Below are positions 49,083 to 59,427 of a DNA stretch of 64,000 nt, one piece after another (within the stretch, counting starts at the first letter, position 1; the number at the start of each line of letters is the position of its first letter). Both the position numbers and the translations under genes were made by a program. The notes beneath the pieces were generated by a model. That model worked only from the letters and a program-made list of their open reading frames with translations. It was not told where the DNA came from and searched no databases. Location of the stretch: contig NC_060207.1 of the NCBI RefSeq assembly GCF_021130785.1, positions 103,776,001 to 103,840,000 on the forward strand, read 5' to 3'. The stretch is from Homalodisca vitripennis (Eukaryota > Arthropoda > Insecta > Hemiptera > Cicadellidae).

Positions 49083-50219
49083 TATACCATTCTTCATGTA
49101 TTTTCAAGATAAGAATAAAACTAACTGTATATGATTATGCATACTATTAAACATATTTCATATCATGTATTTCAAAAGACCTTAATATTATTATTCATGG
49201 TTTGAAATTAACTTATGGATTCCCTAGTTCACACTGTTTATGTAAGTAATATTTTTGTACGTCTTATCTGCAAAAGCTACGTATGTAGATACAATATGTT
49301 GGATATAATGGCTTATCTTTCAAAATTACAACAAAAGGGAACAAAACACATTTTTTAGTTTTAAACGTTTTTACTTTAAAGCTAATTTTCATCATCGTCA
49401 TAGCTATTTTCTCATTATACTGCTCGCTTAAAAAATTCATAAAATTGCTTACTTTCTTATTTTAAATACATATACAGATTCTTAATGTAATTTACTTTAC
49501 TGTAAAAGAACCTTAGGTGCTGGTTAAAATGTTACTTCTTGTGGAGTACACTTAGCATATTGCAACACCATCACATAAGAAGTTCACACCAACAGCAACA
49601 CCATATGGTATAGTTTGTATTTCAAAATGCTATTTTTTAAATTTAAAATGCATTGTTCATGTTTTGGAGGCCTTGCTATTGGAAGTCTGTTCTTGTCTAA
49701 CTCGTTTAGATGAGCCAAAACAATGAATCAGCTAGCTTGGACTGCTTTAGAAAAGCAGCTCAACCAAACTGAAAACCAAGTATCACAGTAAAATTTGGCA
49801 TGATTACAAAATGAAACATGGAGAATTCATTTATGTATTCTTTGAAAGAAGAATCCTTAGATATGGACCTTATTCCAACTAGTGTCTCAATTGAAGACAT
49901 ACTGATGGCTTATAAGGGCCAAAAAACATCATCAACCATGATTAACATAGCATTTATTAAGTTTTGTTTTGTCTGACCGAAGCCCATTAGGAAGTCCTAA
50001 TGGGCAAATGGCTGATTTTGCAATATAATCTCTTATTGTTTACCAGTTAGTATGTAAGACATATTCAGACCACTTTGACACAATAACTGGACTGCTATGT
50101 TAACCATGGTTGTTGATGCTTTTTGATCCTTGAAATGACTTATTTATGATTTTGTGTCCTAAGTTCTCAAAATAATTTACTGAGTGAATGATTTATCTGC
50201 CCCACATCAACTTTAAATG
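49083..50219. other. AT-rich intron 2 sequence
   Basis: No exon recognised. A small hairpin (agcccattagga-agtcctaatgggc, about 49981-50006) is the only local structure noted. Confidence 0.45.
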
Positions 50220-50221
50220 TA

Positions 50222-51557
50222 CGAGGGCTGTTCAGAAAGTAACCTCCGGTCGATTGAAAAAAATACACCAAGTTAAGTAAAAATATTTTAATATATACAT
50301 CTTACAACTACATCTTTGCACTATTTTTCGACATAGTCTCCATCACGATTGAGGCACTTATCGTATCTCTTCACAAGCTTTGAAATTCCTTCTGCATAAA
50401 AATCACCCGCCTGTGCCTTGAGCCAGCCTGTGACCGCATCTTTGAGCTCTTCGTCGTCATCAAACCGCTGGGACCCGAGCCATTTCTTCATATGCATGAA
50501 GAGGTGATAGTCGCTTGGCGCCAGATCTGGGCTGTAAGGTCGATGGTTGAAAACGTCCCACTTGAAGGACTTAAGAAGGGCTGTTGTTCTGCAAGCAGAG
50601 TGAGGACGGGCGTTATCGTGCAAAAAAACGATACCGGAAGTCAGCATACCACGGCGTTTGTTCTGTATAGCCCGTCGTAATGTTTTTAGTGTTTCACAGT
50701 ACACGTCTTGATTAATGGTCGTCCCACGTTCCATGAATTCAACCAACAACACCCCTTTGGCATCCCAAAACACCGTTGCCATCAGTTTTCTGGCAGAAAA
50801 ATCTTGCCGGGCTTTTTTTGGTTTGGTAGGCGAATCTGAATGTGCCCACATCTTTGATTGTTCTTTTGTCTCAGGGTTTACGTACTTAATCCAGGTTTCG
50901 TCACCGGTCACGATTCTGTTTAACAATGGTTCTCCTTCGTCCGCATAACGTGACAGAAAGTCTAATGCAAAGGCCATTCTTTGAGTTTTGTGGTGGTCGG
51001 TAAGAATTTTGGGCACCCATCGTGCACATAACTTACGGTAACCCAATCTTGCTGTCACTATCTCGTACAAAAGAGTCTTAGAAATCTGTGGAAAATCAGT
51101 AGACAACTCCGCCATTGTGAAACGTCGATTTTCACGAACTTTTGCATCAACTGTCTGAACGAGTTCGTCAGTCACCAAGGATGGTCTACCACTCCTCTCT
51201 TCATCATGAACGTTTTCTCGTCCACTTTTAAATAAACGTACCCATTCACGGACAACTCCTTCACTCATAACTTGTGGTCCGTACACGGCACAAAGCTCAC
51301 GATGAATAGCTGCTGCAGAGTATCCTTTGGCTGTAAAAAAACCGTATAACAGCACGCACTTCACATTTGGCGGTATTTTCTATTGCAGCACACATTTCAA
51401 ACTGCCACAAAAACTAAACTAGCGCAGGTACGATGTTCACTCGACTACAGCTTGATGCCGACTGACCTGCTTAGTGCGTGAATGCACAGATGGCGCGCTA
51501 CTCCCCTCCACTACCCGCACTGTGACCAACCGGAGGTTACTTTCTGAACAGCCCTCG
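50222..51557 (-). mobile_element. full-length mariner (1,336 bases), transposase frameshifted
   Basis: Perfect inverted repeats of 29 bases begin CGAGGGCTGTTCAGAAAGTA. TA target duplications lie at 50220-50221 and 51558-51559. Length and layout are those of a complete mariner. The transposase is on the minus strand and complete except for one homopolymer frameshift, so this is a very young copy. Its ends share the opening CGAGGG with the mariner at 17206, but the rest of the repeat differs, so they are different families. Confidence 0.96.
50321..51395 (-). pseudogene. mariner transposase, one-base frameshift near the N terminus
   Basis: The expected start is the ATG at 51395 (MCAAIENTAKCEVRAVIRFF), which leaves frame at a run of seven T (minus strand, about 51334-51340). 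The rest, from the +1 frame, is open for over 340 codons to TAG at 50321-50323 and ends RDGDYVEK. Helix-turn-helix regions occupy roughly the first 110 residues (YGPQVMSEGVVREWVRLFKS, GRPS). The catalytic triad is GDETWI, FLHDNARPH and YSPDLAPSDYHLF, with 34 residues between the last two Asp, so DD34D. Six T instead of seven would make one frame. The break could be a real inactivating insertion or a sequencing error in the homopolymer. Downstream ATGs are few, so the body is unlikely to be translated as is. Confidence 0.93.
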
Positions 51558-51629
51558 TAATTTAAACTGCTGGGGTTTTATAAAAAATAAAACTTTAATT
51601 AGAAACATTAGAGACCTCTAGTTTGCACC

Positions 51630-52480
51630 ATCTTCTTCTTTTTATAATATCTTTAAAATGAGGTGTCACTTGCTAGGGGTTCCTATTTAAAGATTTTGAT
51701 TTACCCCCAAAATATCCCATTTCGCCCATTTTGGAGGGGGGGGGCCAAAACTTTTCTTACATCGAAAACCTCCTCAGTTGGTCATATAAACATCCCCTAA
51801 AATAAATCACTTCATCTCTCTTCAAAAGAAAGTTAATGGGGGGGGGGGGGACTTTTAAGACATCCGGATACAGGTTGTTTAGTAAAAGTGTTCCAATACT
51901 TTGGAATTTTGTTCTACACATAAAAATGAGCAAAAAAGTTCATATGAAGGCATGTTCTAAAACCTTTAGTTTATTTTTTATGACCTATCTGTCTGTATAT
52001 GTATTTTTATTTAAAAAATTATATCTTTTGAACCAGTTAATGTAAAGTTATGAAATTTGAGAATTGTTTTAACCTTTGGCAAACCTTTTATAAATAAAAT
52101 ATTAACAAAATACTTTTATCTGTTTCAAAATGGCATCTGTTTAAAATGTTTAAAGTCAAATAACAAAGAAAACAGTATAGTTAAAAAAATCTTTTTCAAA
52201 GAAATCCGCATAAGCGAACACGATCACTTTATAGGTATGCTTGCACAAGTCGGTAGCAACTAAATTTTGTCTTTTGATAGGCATTAGCTGTTTTGAATAG
52301 ATTATACAAATGTTACAAGAACTATTTTGAAATTTTTACAATAATTCCAACGGTACTTTATCCAACGAAATCCGTCAAAACATATGCGAGCACAGCCACT
52401 TTAAAGATACGCTTGCACAAGCCAGGAGCAAAAAACAACTGATACTTCTCAACTGGAACATGTTTGGTTAATATTATCGT
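51630..52480. repeat. unassigned repetitive segment with G-tract and diverged direct repeat
   Basis: It contains (G)9 at about 51737-51745 and (G)14 at about 51838-51851 beside CCCCCAAAATATCCCATTTC-like text. Further on, 52200-52265 and 52365-52435 share 'aatccg(c/t)..a..cgaaca/gagcacagccactttaaagata(t)cgcttgcacaag(t)c' about 155 bases apart. It looks like an old transposon body, but no class could be fixed. Confidence 0.4.
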
Positions 52481-52488
52481 TGTATATA

Positions 52489-54059
52489 CAGTGTCCCATG
52501 AAGAGGTTTAAATGTCTGATTTTATATTACTTGCCCATTTATGCACTGAATATTTTCAAACTCTACACTCTACTTCTAAACTCTAATTAATAAAGTAGGT
52601 TTGAAAAATATTCTAAGAAAATTAAAGCTCCCTAACAATTGTAGAAACAAAATGGTAACATATTGAAAATTTTACCATTTTCCTTCCTATAAAAATTCAT
52701 TTCTTGAATTACCTGATTTGATTACTGCGTTGCAGTTTTAAAGAACAGCTGTTTAATAACGCTCATTGTTGAAAATAGCTGTTTGATTGAAGAATATTGC
52801 TTGTGCTACAAAAATATCGCTTTTAATGTTGAACAAAAAGTGAAGTGTTTTGCGTGGGCTATTGCTTTTGGCAACATTACAGAAGCAATTAGACAATTTC
52901 AGGTTGCCTACCCAGGAGTTGAACCACCTAGCAATCCAACAATAACTAAGTGGAAAAATCTTTTGTTAGAAACTGGAAGTGTCGTAAAGAAGTACTCTAG
53001 AGTATCAAATGAGGAAAGAGAAGTACAGTATGCGCATCAATGCTCCACTCTCCGGGTAAACCGAAATCACTAAGGAAGGTTGAACTTGAAACTGGTGTTC
53101 CAAAGTCTTCAGTACAGAGAATAACTAAGAAAAAGAAAATTTAATTGTACAATTTATTGGAGAGTGGAACTTTGTTCTCATATCATTGAGTTTCATGAGC
53201 TATATCCTAACTGGCATACTCAAATAATTTTTTCAGACGAGTCCACACATTCTTGAACAGACTCTACTCAAATCAAAAGGAATTACTGTTTGGACTGTTG
53301 GGGAATAGCTGTCAGCTGTAATGGGTTGCGACATTTTAGACAGTACAATGACTGGTAATAGGTATGAACAGGTTTTAAATGACCAAGTCTTACCTCATTT
53401 TACGGTTCCAGAACCATTTCTGGAAATGGTTCAGATTGCTTGATCCATATCAAGCAATCTTCCAACAAGATTTGCTCCTCCTTATTTCACAAATCCTGTT
53501 AAGCGATTACTAAATGATTACTTCATGGCCGTTGGATTGGTTGTGGAAGTGATGTTTTAGATCGGACACCCCGATCCCCAGTTTTAACTGTATGTGATTT
53601 CTGTCTATGGGGTTACTTAAAGGAACAAGTTTATTCTCCTAGCTTCAATAATGATGAGGAATTAAAACAATCAATTAAAGAGGAACTTCTCTGGATACCG
53701 CAGAATTTCTTTGTAAGAGCTTATGATTCATTTGTTAAGCACTGTTATCAGTGTGTCGCTGTGGACGGTATTTGTAAGTTTTTTAATAGGCTATGTTCTA
53801 ATTTTCTGATTGAAATGCTTTATTTCTCTAGAATATGGCAATAAATAATTTTACAAAACCAAAAATCCTGTTTTTTTACTGTTTTTAAAGTACAGTTTTT
53901 CAAAACACCACCATTTTGTTTCAACAATTGCTAGAGAGATAAAATTTTCACAGAATATTTTTAACACCTATTTAATGAATTATTTAGAGTTTGAAAATGT
54001 TCAGTGTATAAATGGGAAAGTAATATAATAAAACGTTTAAACCTCTTTGCGGGACACCC
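52489..54059 (+). mobile_element. decayed relative of the long-TIR Tc1/mariner-superfamily element
   Basis: The ends CAGTGTCCCATGAAGAGGTT and (reverse) TGGGTGTCCCGCAAAGAGGT pair, and similarity continues inward for about 190 bases with gaps and mismatches (…CCCATTTAT(G/A)CACTGAA(T/C)ATTTTCAAACTCTA…). The terminal motif GTGTCCCATGAAGA is shared with the element at 24110. A plus-strand transposase pseudogene fills the middle. The length of about 1.57 kb lacks the full 540-base arms. The right end abuts TATA-rich sequence. Confidence 0.85.
52783..53800 (+). pseudogene. transposase pseudogene of the element at 52489
   Basis: The first 96 codons are open: FNVEQKVKCFAWAIAFGNIT, AIRQFQVAYPGVEPPSNPTI and a following LLLETGSV, the helix-turn-helix N terminus of these transposases. 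Then frames break repeatedly. Later blocks are readable in pieces: IIFSDESTHS (first catalytic region, about 53225), GNRYEQVLNDQVLPHF (about 53350), and ...PDPQF...CDFCLWGYLKEQVYSPSFNN (third catalytic region, about 53565-53650), ending DSFVKHCYQCVAVDGICKFF. The second catalytic region is not readable because of a local duplication (ccatttctggaaatggttcagattgcttgatccatatcaagcaat). Confidence 0.8.
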
Positions 54060-54119
54060 AATATATACACACACAAGAGTGAAATATATAGATATATTGT
54101 GTGATAAAAAATATGAAAA

Positions 54120-54122
<3 letters not shown>

Positions 54123-54188
<66 letters not shown>
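54123..54188. repeat. (TA)n(GA)n compound microsatellite
   Basis: A TA run (about 48 bases) followed by CACA and a GA run of about 15 bases. Confidence 0.93.
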
Positions 54189-54368
54189 CAACAGAACCTT
54201 GATACTTCAACCGTAGAATCCGTTTATGTGAAAATGTAAACTCTTTCTTTATTCAGACATGGTGCTGTTGAACAATTACACTAGTTACAAAACTGTGCTG
54301 GTAACAGAACTACATCTCAGTCATCCTTTATTGATACTCATTTATTAACACCTTTACTGCTGTTCTAT

Positions 54369-54614
54369 ACTGAGTGTTCTTGTCTTGTGTCAAGAGGCTA
54401 CTTCGCACTAGTGCCTCTACCACAGTCAATGTGTTAAACTACTGTACAATAACTGTCCACTTTAATACATGTAGTTAACACCTTCAATGATTATATATAC
54501 TGAGAGTTCTTGTCTTCTGTCTGAAGGTTACTTCACACTAGTGCGTCTACCACAGTAAACGTGTTAAACTGTACAATAACTGTCCAGCTACAATACATAT
54601 ATTTAACACCTTCA

Positions 54615-54617
<3 letters not shown>
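54369..54617 (+). repeat. ~125-base tandem repeat, copies 1 and 2
   Basis: Blocks repeat in order: tactgag(t/a)gttcttgtctt, tgtc..aaggctactt(c)gcactagtgc(c/g)tctaccacagt, gtgttaaact...gtacaataactgtcca and ttaacaccttcaat. Copy 1 starts near 54369 and copy 2 near 54498. A third copy occurs at about 55635 on the far side of an inserted repeat. Confidence 0.85.

Positions 54618-54675
<58 letters not shown>
54618..54675. repeat. (TA)n microsatellite
   Basis: A TA run of about 58 bases at the junction between the tandem array and the repeat inserted into it. Confidence 0.93.
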
Positions 54676-54676
<1 letters not shown>

Positions 54677-55613
54677 CTTGTGTTTGTGTGTATGTTACTG
54701 AACTCCTAAACGACTGGACCGATTTTGATGAAATTTTTGTGTGTTTTCAATGGAATTCGAGAATGGTTTAGATTCACAATTTGGTCCACTGGAAAATGTT
54801 TTTTAATTAATTTTTCACTTGTAAGTAGTTGTTGATTTTGGAGTGTTTTACATTGGATCCGACAGACTGCGCTACAGCACATAATACAAAGTGAACTGAT
54901 ACTTAACAGCTATTAATACTGTCAGCAGAAGTTCGTCAAAGAGGCAGAAACATTTAATATTTAGAAAATTATTATTGTAAAGTGCTAATATTGTAATGCA
55001 GATTGCATAGAAGAAGTTGCCTAATTTTCAGTTTAGATTGCACCAATGGTCAATAAACTATATAATGCAATGAAAATACTATTAAACGCTGTTATAAAAC
55101 ACCTCATTGCACAAAGCCGTGAGTGTTTGCACATAAGGTAATCGAATTTGGTTAGATCGAAGGTAAATGAAAAGAGCCGAGAGAAGACGCTTTATGATCA
55201 AAATTGGTTTTCTTTGATACATTTTCTTGATCGGACCACAATAATACTAGAAATGTCTTAGACAAAAAACTAATTTTAACATACCGAATTTGATTCTATA
55301 TTATAATTATATAATAAATTATAATAAATAGTTCATATAATTTAGCTATAATTTAGGCTAAAAGTGAGTTTTAAAACTATGATTAGTTTATAGAGGTTCA
55401 TCTCTATACATTAATTGTACTGAATAACTTATCAAAGCATAAACCAAGAAAGATAGAGGCAGGAAATATGGTACATACCTTCATAATGTGCCCAAGAGGC
55501 TCACGACTATCAATTATCTGAGGAATGTTTAGAATATGATAGAAAACTATGACGTGAATATAGCGTACTGGTTTTCAACAGGAAATTGCGTGTGAAGCCG
55601 CGGGCAACTGCTA
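54676..55613 (-). mobile_element. short interspersed repeat with 'ggcttcgcacgc' head, copy A
   Basis: Its right end (aattgcgtg(t)gaagccgcgggcaactgctagt) and about 170 bases inward match 57126-57345 in inverse orientation (shared: gaggcaggaatatggtacat, ataccttcataat, cccaagaggctcacga, caattatctgag). Its left end (actgaactcc...actggaccgattttgatgaaat) matches the other copy's far end. Copies are about 930 bases and carry no obvious ORF. This head motif is common in arthropod repeats related to RTE-type LINEs or Helitrons; I cannot decide which. It interrupts the tandem array described at 54369. Confidence 0.6.
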
Positions 55614-55626
55614 GTGATTATACTCA

Positions 55627-55700
55627 GTGTACATACTGAGAGTTCTTGTCTTCTGTCTGGAGGCTACTTCGCACTAGTGCCTCCACCACAGTCAATGTAT
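55627..55700 (+). repeat. tandem repeat copy 3, displaced by the insertion
   Basis: 'tactgagagttcttgtcttc', 'tgtctggaggctacttcgca' and 'ctagtgcctccaccacagtc' continue the array at 54369, about 1 kb away, with copy A of the interspersed repeat and a TA run in between. Confidence 0.8.
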
Positions 55701-55709
55701 AATGTAACC

Positions 55710-56395
55710 CATCTTGTTATAAACTTGGTTAGTGATCAATTATTCATAATACTGAGCCACACCAACATGTCATTTCAAAATAAAGTTAATCACAACCTTT
55801 CATATTTTTATTTGTCTTTAGACCATAATAATAAAGATTACAAATATTTATGTGATGTGATACTTTCAAATGAACAAGGCAATACATTCATTATTTATTT
55901 AATTATTCTGGAACACTTTCTTCAAATAATATTTTTAATATCATTAGCTTTGATGAAAATACAATTATAATAGAAAACACTTTGTATTATTTGTGTTTGG
56001 AGGCTGAATTTGGTTTCTTGCTCCGACGAAATGTCAACAAAATGAAATCTGAGAATAGAGCAGGTTGGCTGGGCCACTGCAGTAAGTGCCAACTTACATG
56101 CCAGGGCAGCTAAAAATATGTAGTCTAGTGTTCACTTCAACGCGTGACTGTCGGTCTGCACGTTACAAACGTGTTCAGAAACACATTTATTTTATTAGTT
56201 TTCCTATAAAACTTTATATTCTTGTGCAATCATTAAGCCAAAAAAACTCATTGAAATAACAAAGAATTTGCACTTTTATAACTAGAAAAATTTCAAATAT
56301 GGATATTTTTAAAGAAAGACTATGAAGACCTTATAATACTGTATTAGGTAGATGCTATATACAAAGTCAGCCTATTGCTAGTGGTCTCATCTTTA
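55710..56395. other. AT-rich intron 2 sequence
   Basis: Nothing recognised. Confidence 0.45.
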
Positions 56396-56477
56396 CAAAC
56401 TTACCAAACATCTCTACATAACTTCACTGAACACTACCCCATAGAGTCCAAAAACACCCCCAATATATATATATATA

Positions 56478-56554
<77 letters not shown>

Positions 56555-56597
56555 ATATATACTAATATATATATATATATATTTGTTTATATATATA

Positions 56598-56642
<45 letters not shown>

Positions 56643-56720
56643 CTACATATTGCGGCTTATATCCCAAAAAATTTGGAACTAGGTACATAAATTTATCTTA
56701 TAAATATCTTGGCTAAGTTC
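56396..56720. repeat. dispersed repeat copy 2 with ~180-base TA/TATA microsatellite
   Basis: It starts with the segment related to 19985, then a long TA tract (about 56462-56639) interrupted by two ACTGTA units, an ACTAA and a TTTGTTTA, hence internally duplicated ('tatatatactgtatatata' twice). The tail 'gtgctacatattgcggctta' begins a non-repetitive part of the same family. Confidence 0.75.
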
Positions 56721-57125
56721 ATAGGCCAGCTTGGTATAACATTTTGTTCCATTATGCTGGCCATTTAAACTTTAAAAAATGCACAGTTTCATTATTCATG
56801 GACCTAAAGAAATATTAAACAAATTATTACAATATGCTTGTAATATTTCCTAAAATTTTTGCAATCAACTTTTTGTATCTTAAACGGTTTTAGACATATT
56901 GATTACATTTTAATTCCATAAGAACTAAATTTCAGTTTCACTAAATCTACGTACTGAGCGGAAAGGACCATTTTTTTTAAATTAAAAATTTGGAATATTA
57001 AGTTTCACATGGATTTTTAACCAAAATACATGTTGAACTTCATTCTAAAAGTTTATTTAGGCTAAAAGTGAGTTTATATTAAATTCTTTCAAAACAATGC
57101 ACACAAACAGTTTTTTATAAAAGAC
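56721..57125. other. AT-rich spacer
   Basis: No feature recognised between the microsatellite repeat and the interspersed repeat copy B. Confidence 0.45.
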
Positions 57126-58048
57126 TAGCGGGCCCGGCGCGCTTTGCTGCGCATTTCAATAATTTTTTGCAAAAGTTGCCCGCGGCTTCGCACGCAATTT
57201 CCCGTTGAAAACAGTACACTATATTCACTTATTCTTTTCCTATCACATTCTAAACATTGCTGAGATAATTGATAGTCGTTCCATCGTGAGCCTCTTGGGC
57301 GTATTATGAAGGTATGTACCATATTCCTGCCTCTATCTAGCTGTTACCCACGGCTTCGCACGCAAATCTTAAGAACCGAAGTCCTTATATTACTTAGTAA
57401 ATTTTTTTTTTTACTATAATAAATTTTAGATTAAATTAGTTATATCTCCGATGCCACGATTGAGCTTGCTTTGTTGTCTCGATCGAGAGAATATGTACAC
57501 ACGGAGTTTTGAGAACCATACTTCTGTCAAAAAAAACAACTAAGGTTGATTTTATAACATTCTTTATATTTGTAGCCAACGTAAGATAGTAATTATGATA
57601 TCTGCATTACTCTTCTGATCAAGCATGAGCATGGTTTATATTAAATAAATATTGCAGTTAAAGGTGAATTTTTACGTCAAATTTGAATTGTATTATCTGG
57701 ATAGTAAAGTCTATGTTTAACAGTGATTGCAAAAACAGTTTAAACAAAATTTGTCGTTTCTCTTAAGCTTACTCTATGCTTTAAAACTATAAGTGTAATA
57801 TATGTTTACAAAGAACAGCTGATTAAAAAATTTGAAAAGACGTTAACATATGTTTGCTGCAATGCATTTCTTATGGGTATTTCTGTAACCAGTGGGGCGG
57901 AATCCTGAATCGGGAAAGGGATGGGCATAGCTTATAAACCTTCTCCGTGGAAAAATACATATACGTACACATTTTCATCATGATCGGTCCAATAGTTCAC
58001 GATTCCATAAAGGACAAACATACAAACATTCATTTTTATATATATAGA
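57126..58048 (+). mobile_element. interspersed repeat with 'ggcttcgcacgc' heads, copy B
   Basis: It begins ACTAGCGGGCCCGGCGCGCT and contains two further head-like units at about 57174 (gttgcccgcggcttcgcacgc) and 57342 (tgttacccacggcttcgcacgc), so the 5' part is a composite. The 3' end reads catgatcggtccaatagttcacgattcc...aacatacaaacattcattt(ta)n, a typical tail for this repeat type. The 57126-57345 part is inversely repeated at about 55440-55613. Confidence 0.6.
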
Positions 58049-59427
58049 AGTATAATGAAAGCATGCTGTGAAATCTGCTTTTGGCAGACAAACAAATAGA
58101 GAATGATATTTTTACAATCTCAATGAATTATAAGGAGTTTTCATCACACAGACTGAAGGAGATGGTAGAGGAGGTGGACAATAACCTTCCAAATTAAATT
58201 ACACCATATTTTAGTGCATGCTTCAGTATATCAACCTGACTCTTTTGTAGGCCACAAGAACAAGATAAAAAGTAATATTGATAAGAGGGGTCATTTACAG
58301 TGAGAAATCAATCCTCACCTGCTCCTAAACTCATGTTTTAGTACTAAAAAAATTACAGTCTCCAATATGTTGTTATTTAGAATTCTTCAGTATTGCAGCT
58401 AAATTTATGATACTTGATATTCTTCTCCATTATTGTTGGTCAAATTACAAAATTTGTACTTTACTTTTATCATCTGTACATCTGCTTTCAGGTACAAAAC
58501 CAAAAATTGTTACAACTCTCAGTATAGCCTACTATATCAGACAGGTTGCAGAGGATGCACCGTTTTCAAATATAGAGAAATAAAATTGGCCTAAGGTTGA
58601 GAATCACTTGTCAAATGGAATCAGAAGCTCGGGAAAAAGTAAATAACCTCAGGCTCAAAAATATATTTATTTCAGGGAATCACCCCATTGACCATGACCT
58701 AACTAACAAGGAAATGCACAATTTAAGTCATCTGCTTGATTTGGCGAGGGACTGTTGCTAATGCCCCCTAAAGAATTTTCTACCTATTTTGACTAAAGAA
58801 GTCTCTTGGCCATTATAGGCTTTAATGATAGTTTGAGCCCATTATTTTTAAAATTAGCAATTGAAAATATAAATACAAGATATAAAAAGCTGTTTAGTAA
58901 CACTATCATGATCATAATAATATACGTCTTTGGTATGATCCAAAATCAAATTTAAAACGTAAAATATATACCTAATTACTCTATAAAATTACTACCAAAC
59001 TATTCAAATATGTAAATTTATTAACAAGTTGCACGTTTACTTGAATTCTCTTGGATTCTTACTTTGTACAACCCCCCATTTACCAATAAAGGACATTGAT
59101 TAATATACCAGAATAATTTTATTTGTTCATATTACTTAACTTTTTATCAAACTAACTGTTAGATGCTTAGGGAGAGAAAAATTATTTTGTTGTGTATAAG
59201 GGATTTCCTTTAACATATTTCTCTCTTTTATGAGGTACAGCATAACAAGACACATTTTTGTCTTCACATAGGTAACTTTACAGAACCCAAAGCAGTCAAT
59301 GTTTAGTTATCCTCCTTGGTGTTGCTTGTCCTTAAACATTAATAAGTAATTTTAAATAAACTATTAAAAGTATTATTAGCATTTATAAGATTGTTCAGTC
59401 TAATCATTTGTTCTTTTTCTGTTACAG
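58049..59427. other. end of intron 2
   Basis: No element recognised. It ends with a strong T-rich acceptor (ttgttctttttctgttacag) at 59427. Confidence 0.5.
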
